This document shows positions 6,780-10,080 of a stretch of DNA of 10,080 bases, one piece after another; position 1 is the stretch's first letter, and the number at the start of each line of letters is the position of its first letter. Source of the DNA: an uncultured Collinsella sp. (GTDB lineage: Bacteria > Actinomycetota > Coriobacteriia > Coriobacteriales > Coriobacteriaceae); the NCBI GenBank assembly GCA_900552425.1, contig URZR01000053.1, positions 1 through 10,080 of the forward strand. The letters are read 5' to 3'. Position numbers and translations under genes: made by a program. The notes beneath the pieces were generated by a model that saw only the letters and a list, made by a program, of their open reading frames with translations, was not told the origin of the DNA and made no database searches.

Positions 6780-6876
6780 AGGAAACGACGCACCCCGCGT
6801 AAGTGATCGAAAGCGCGGGCGACCAGTTTCCGGTGTTGTTAAATGCCCGGGCCTCTAACCCCGGGCATTCTTATTT
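6780..6876 (+). ncRNA. Candidate structured small RNA antiparallel to the pilus operon
   Basis: A -10 box TACAAT (6768-6773) places a start at about 6780. The predicted RNA of about 97 nt then folds into an outer stem GGAAAC/GTTTCC (6781-6786 with 6826-6831) enclosing CCCGCG/CGCGGG (6794-6799 with 6814-6819). A 10-bp intrinsic terminator with a T-rich tail ends it. No ORF with a ribosome site fits. I do not recognise an Rfam family. The stems are compatible with either strand; the plus strand is preferred for its -10 box and T-rich terminator tail. Confidence 0.4.
6842..6876 (+). terminator. Intrinsic terminator of the candidate small RNA
   Basis: AATGCCCGGG (6842-6851) and CCCGGGCATT (6860-6869) form a perfect 10-bp stem with an 8-nt loop, followed on the plus strand by CTTATTT. 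The minus-strand side is followed only by TAACAAC, so termination is stronger for plus-strand transcription. A second dyad, ATTTGCGC/GCGCAAAT, directly follows at 6873-6893. Confidence 0.6.
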
Positions 6877-6893
6877 GCGCTTGCGGCGCAAAT

Positions 6894-7012
6894 GCCTTCT
6901 ACCGTCCGCACCGCGCGTGCGCCTACGGACCTTAAACCGAACCTCATACGAGTCAAGAAACGCGATGACGAACGTGCCCGCATCGGACGGTGGAGGCTGG
7001 CTTCGTTGTCCC
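6894..7012. other. Intergenic sequence without a supportable gene
   Basis: Between the two terminators I see no ORF with a ribosome site. A minus-strand frame ending at 6871 has a basic C-terminus (HLRRKRK) that looks protein-like, but upstream it runs through the backbone-pilin terminator, so at most it is a gene remnant. Confidence 0.3.
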
Positions 7013-7047
7013 AAAAAACAGGGCAGACTCCAGTGCGGAGTCTGCCC
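7013..7047 (-). terminator. Strong intrinsic terminator after the backbone pilin
   Basis: GGGCAGACTCC (7021-7031) and GGAGTCTGCCC (7037-7047) form a perfect 11-bp stem with a 5-nt loop. On the minus strand it is followed by TG and then six T (7018-7013). It lies about 100 bp beyond the backbone pilin stop and should end most pilin transcripts before the sortase gene. Confidence 0.85.
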
Positions 7048-7149
7048 CGAAAAATGAATGGCAAAGCAAGAACGTGGATGGACGAGAAAAGTGTCCGCAA
7101 GTCTCATGGCCATCACATCCCACCTGCCAAAGGGATGGGTGAGCGAGCG

Positions 7150-8898
7150 TTACTCCTGCTCGGACTCCTCGGCCTGCTTACGGCTGCGGATGAGGTGCGC
7201 CACGCCGATGCACAGCACCGCGCCACCAGCGATCCAAGTGAAGGTCACGCCGTTGAGACCGGTCAGCGGGAGGTTGGAGCCCTTCTTGTTCTTGACGGTA
7301 AGGGTGACGGTACCGTCCTCGACTGACGGGGTAACCATAGTGGCGGAGTCACTCTTCTGCACAGTAACCTTCAGCGTATTTACAGCTGTTTTTTCGTCGA
7401 GCGCCACACCCTCGTCTTTATCAAGACCCTCAGACGTGATTTTGAAGGTAAAGTCGTCCAGCGTATTGTAGCCAGGGTTGCTGCCCTCGACCTCGTGCAC
7501 CGTGTAGGTACCAGCATCGAGACCCTTGACATTAATCTTGCCGCCATTCGCTGTTTTGAACTTATAGGCCTTATCGACAAGAACGCCATCGCTGCCGACA
7601 TACATACCCTTGGAGCCAGCATCGTCAGGATCGGTTGCTTGGATGGTGAACTCTACATTGTCAATTTTAGTAGCATCAGAATCAGCATCCTGCTTGATAA
7701 GCTCAAGCGCGTAGGTGTAGTCACGGACGGTGTCGGGCACAGACTCACCCTTTCCTCCGCTCATGGGATTGTTGGAATAGATGAGCTTAACTTCGTTGTC
7801 GTTGCCCGTGCTGCCAACGGTAACCTTCTCAGCCTTCGCGGGATTGAGTTTTGCGGTGTAAGTGACGACGACCTTGGAGTCTTTGGTAATGACAATTGCA
7901 GGGGAGTCATCCTTAGCGGTCACAGTCTTCAGATTTTCAAACTTAACCGTCAGAAGATTATTGTTTCCAGTCGTATCGTAATTAACCGCGCCATCAGGAA
8001 GTTGAACCTCAGTTCCGGTCGTATCGTGGTCATTCGCATAAACCGTAACCTTGACCGAATTTTCGTCGGCAATTAGACCGGCAGAGAGTTCGTCGTGGAA
8101 CTCGTAGTAATAGGTGCCGAACGAGGCAACATTTTCGGCAACGGTGCCGGTCAGCTGATAGTGAACAACCTGGCCAACCTGTGAGTCAGCCTTGTCGGCC
8201 CAATCGCTGCCGAGCTTGTCGTCCTTAATCTTCTTTGTAACCGTAGGAATACCGGTCTTCTCGGTAACCTCAACAGCATTGCCGCCCACAACAGCGAAGA
8301 TCGGCGAAGTGCCAGTCTGCTTTTTGCCGGAATAGCTATCCGCAGTGCCGATAGAGTCAACGTCCGTCAGGAAGAGATAGTAGCCAGAGTTATCAAATGA
8401 TACTGAGATGTCCGCGGCGAAAGCAGCGGTAGAAGCTCCCCTTGGCGTGACAGGAGTAGTGTCCTTGACCCAGCTAGCAATCGTATCGAGCAAATCACCA
8501 TTGTTCACAATCTGAGAAGCATCCTGGAGATATGTGGCCATCCAGTCGGCGACGTCCTGTGCAGAGGGAGTCCCGGGAAGCTCGCCGCCTTTCTCGTCAC
8601 TCCTTATGGCGGTAATGATGCCATTCCTAGCAGTGTCAGATAGTCCGTCGGCCCAATCGACGTTGGACGCGACCTTCTTCCCGTTCTTGTCCACGACATC
8701 GGCCTTAAAGATCTGGTATGCCTTGTACTTCACATCGCCGTTCTCAGTGTTCTTATTGATGGTGATGCTATTGGTCGTGGCAGCCGCCGCATCTGAAGCA
8801 AACGCCATGGTCACCGGGGCCATGACTCCGCCGAAGCTCAACGCTGCTGTGAGGCCGGCGGTTACTGCCAGGCGTGCGATGTTCTTGCTCATGCTCAT
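7150..8898 (-). CDS. Backbone (major) pilin, SpaA/fimbrial isopeptide type, LPLTG
   Basis: Probable shaft subunit of the pilus, 582 aa. ATG 8898 follows GGAGG (8907-8911) at 8 nt; ATG 8892 is also possible, while the in-frame ATG at 8964 has no ribosome site and precedes a poor signal peptide. Residues 1-40 are a signal peptide (MSKNIARL, hydrophobic core, AFASDAAAA). An N-terminal pilin domain (45-210) contains AYQIFKADVVD and VVGGNAVEV. A D2 isopeptide domain runs from GIPTVTKKIKDD (216-227) to YSNNP (~374-378). Lys222/223 is the candidate for the internal bond or for polymerisation. A SpaA/Cna-B-like domain (~394-485) has an E-box-like YTVHEVEGSNPGY with Glu469. The sorting signal LPLTG (543-547), membrane segment and RSRK tail end the protein. 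Its architecture parallels the MPSTG pilin just upstream, so they are paralogues. Backbone role is inferred from order and length. Confidence 0.93.
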   Translation of the reverse strand: MSMSKNIARLAVTAGLTAALSFGGVMAPVTMAFASDAAAATTNSITINKNTENGDVKYKAYQIFKADVVDKNGKKVASNVDWADGLSDTARNGIITAIRSDEKGGELPGTPSAQDVADWMATYLQDASQIVNNGDLLDTIASWVKDTTPVTPRGASTAAFAADISVSFDNSGYYLFLTDVDSIGTADSYSGKKQTGTSPIFAVVGGNAVEVTEKTGIPTVTKKIKDDKLGSDWADKADSQVGQVVHYQLTGTVAENVASFGTYYYEFHDELSAGLIADENSVKVTVYANDHDTTGTEVQLPDGAVNYDTTGNNNLLTVKFENLKTVTAKDDSPAIVITKDSKVVVTYTAKLNPAKAEKVTVGSTGNDNEVKLIYSNNPMSGGKGESVPDTVRDYTYALELIKQDADSDATKIDNVEFTIQATDPDDAGSKGMYVGSDGVLVDKAYKFKTANGGKINVKGLDAGTYTVHEVEGSNPGYNTLDDFTFKITSEGLDKDEGVALDEKTAVNTLKVTVQKSDSATMVTPSVEDGTVTLTVKNKKGSNLPLTGLNGVTFTWIAGGAVLCIGVAHLIRSRKQAEESEQE

Positions 8899-9006
8899 CT
8901 TCTTTTCCTCCGTTTTCCGTTTGATTCTCATTCGATCGGTCATCATCTGTCTGTGTCTTAGCATCTACTTCGCTACGTCTCGCCCCGCTCTCTGTGGGGC
9001 TGCCAG
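8899..9006 (-). other. Inter-pilin spacer with small GC-rich hairpin
   Basis: These 108 bases separate the two pilin genes. GCCCC (8982-8986) and GGGGC (8996-9000) can form a short hairpin just beyond the MPSTG pilin stop. No T-run follows on the minus strand, so read-through is expected; it may act as an mRNA processing or stability element that changes the dose of the two pilins. Confidence 0.35.
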
Positions 9007-10080
9007 CTACTCTTTATGGCTGCCACCTCCCCGCTTGACCAGGAGCGCGACCACGACGAGCGCGGCTCCGGCGACCGCTGCGGCGGCCGCGGCGTACATT
9101 GCCATATCGCCAGTCGAGGGCATAAAGCCTCCGGTGGTAATGCTAGGGGGTGTGCCGGTGGGCGTGTTAATGAGCGACGCCTCCAGGCTGCCCGTCGACC
9201 CGTCCGCGCTGTCGACGCGCAGGGGCGACTCGGCAGTGATGGTGAGCTTGGGCTTGGCGGCGGCCACCTGGTCGACGTCCAGACCCTCGGCCTTGACCGT
9301 CACGGAGCGCGTGCCCTCAAAGGCGGTGTAGCCCTTGGGCGCCTTGAGCTCGCGGACCTCCAGCTTGCCCGAGTCCACGCCCGAGACGGTCACGCGGCCG
9401 TCCTCGCCCGTGGTGACGGTGGCCTTGCCTTGCGCATCCCACGTGCCGTCGGCCGCCAGCGCGCGACCGCGGTCGTCGGTGATGCTCAGGACCGCCCCGG
9501 GCAGCGGCTTGTCGCCGTCGCTGCCGCGCTTGGTGAGCGCGAGATCCCAGGTGTAGGCGCATGCATCGTCGCTCGGCGTGCTGGTGAAGCCGGCGTCGCC
9601 GGACTGGTCGGCAAAGGGAGAGCGCGGGTAGCGCAGGTAGACCTCGTTGGGGTTGCCCTTCGCGATGCCGTGGTTGCATGCGCTGTTGAGCGGCGCATTG
9701 TACACGGCGACCACGCGGGCGCCCGCGGTGAAGGTGTCGGCCCCGCCGAGCGCGGCGACCAGGTCGCCGGTGTGCACGATGAAGGTCCCGTCCGCGGCCA
9801 CCTTGGTGGCGCACTGGGCCGTGATGTCGGTCCAGCCCTTCGCGGCCTTAGTGCCGGCGCGTCCGTCCTTGCCGGTGGCAACGGCGTCGAAGCCGCCGTC
9901 CGCTCCCGCCGCCACGTACACGTGTATGCTCGCGGCGACCTTGGAGAGGTCGAGCCCCGCGCTCATGGTGTCGACGAACTGCACCGTATAGGTGTCGTAG
10001 GCGGTGAGCCCGGCCGGGACCGTGGCAGAGAGGCGCCAGTACAGGTCGTCGGCGACCGTGGCGTCGGCGGCCTTCTGCCA
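9007..10080 (-). CDS. SpaA-type ancillary pilin, C-terminal part with MPSTG sorting signal (5' end beyond the window)
   Basis: This open frame enters at the right edge with no start and supplies 357 codons to TAG at 9007-9009. Its first 18 codons are within the 55-bp terminal repeat and are identical to the last codons of the fragment at 1-649. Joined, the protein is 555 aa (numbering follows the joined form). LYWRLSATVPAG and FVDTMSAGLDL align with the backbone pilin's HYQLTGTVAEN and FHDELSAGLIA, so the junction lies in a normal D2 domain. NPNEVYLRYP (~341-350) probably ends that domain. A SpaA/Cna-B domain (~375-462) has E-box VRELKAPKGY with Glu442. The sorting signal is MPSTG (518-522), with Met in place of the usual Leu, then an Ala/Val-rich membrane span and KRGGGSHKE. 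GC is about 65%, higher than the backbone pilin. Confidence 0.88.
   Translation of the reverse strand, partial: WQKAADATVADDLYWRLSATVPAGLTAYDTYTVQFVDTMSAGLDLSKVAASIHVYVAAGADGGFDAVATGKDGRAGTKAAKGWTDITAQCATKVAADGTFIVHTGDLVAALGGADTFTAGARVVAVYNAPLNSACNHGIAKGNPNEVYLRYPRSPFADQSGDAGFTSTPSDDACAYTWDLALTKRGSDGDKPLPGAVLSITDDRGRALAADGTWDAQGKATVTTGEDGRVTVSGVDSGKLEVRELKAPKGYTAFEGTRSVTVKAEGLDVDQVAAAKPKLTITAESPLRVDSADGSTGSLEASLINTPTGTPPSITTGGFMPSTGDMAMYAAAAAAVAGAALVVVALLVKRGGGSHKE
10026..10080. repeat. 55-bp terminal direct repeat, right copy
   Basis: Same 55 bases as positions 1-55. Removing one copy gives a unit of 10,025 bp. Fifty-five is a common k-mer size in short-read assemblers, which would leave just such an overlap on a circular path. 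Confidence 0.97.

Noticed and set aside
6803..7057. 84-codon plus-strand frame
   Set aside because: It covers the candidate RNA stems and two terminators and has no ribosome site; its last residues are the translated terminator hairpin.
6871..7116. 81-codon minus-strand frame with a basic C-terminus
   Set aside because: It runs through the backbone-pilin terminator stem and T-run and lacks a ribosome site. At most its last ~35 codons are a remnant; I cannot name a source.
1..10080. Plasmid or phage interpretation of the circular closure
   Set aside because: No replication, partition, mobilisation, capsid or integrase gene is visible in any frame; the closure is kept as a finding but not called a plasmid.

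Overview
The window carries a sortase-assembled pilus operon from a Gram-positive, moderately high-GC bacterium. All protein genes read on the minus strand. Signals for this are three secreted proteins with LPXTG-type sorting signals (LPLSG, MPSTG, LPLTG), a class C sortase with its TCTPYG catalytic motif, GGAGG-type ribosome sites and coding GC of roughly 50-66% (hand counts of sample lines). The pilin style and the CCACCACAAAGG...CCTTTGTGGTGG palindromes remind me of Coriobacteriia such as Collinsella. That assignment is from memory and uncertain.

The first 55 bases (1-55) are identical to the last 55 (10026-10080), so the sequence closes into a 10,025-bp circle or represents one unit of a tandem array. 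The join falls inside a pilin gene, and the reading frame runs through it without a break. It unites the N-terminal part (649 to 1) and the C-terminal part (10080 to 9007) into one 555-residue pilin. After joining, the order in transcription is the classic pilus operon: beta-helix tip adhesin (4065 to 642), ancillary pilin (649, across the join, to 9007), backbone pilin (8898 to 7150), class C sortase (6611 to 5673). A Cof-type HAD phosphatase (5393 to 4572) and a ~500-bp spacer with an AT-rich core and the operon promoter (4155-4184) complete the circle. I see no replication initiator, relaxase, integrase or transposase. A collapsed tandem duplication or an assembly-graph cycle is therefore at least as likely as a real episome.

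The adhesin gene carries two homopolymers that look like expression switches. A G9 tract just after the signal peptide is in frame here, and a one-base change either way gives an early stop. An A7 tract at the boundary between the beta-helix and the anchoring half is out of frame here: as written, the protein ends right after the tract. Its two FctA-like isopeptide domains and LPLSG anchor lie in the +1 frame directly after it. Loss of one A would restore a 1140-residue anchored adhesin.

A strong intrinsic terminator (7013-7047) separates the backbone pilin from the sortase. The 540-bp gap between them also holds a candidate small structured RNA with its own -10 box and terminator on the plus strand (6768-6876). 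The sortase-HAD gap (5400-5672) contains a nested cluster of palindromes, related to one downstream of the HAD gene. Working model: the tip adhesin and two pilins are exported, polymerised by the sortase at the membrane, and the tip protein is switched on and off by slippage.
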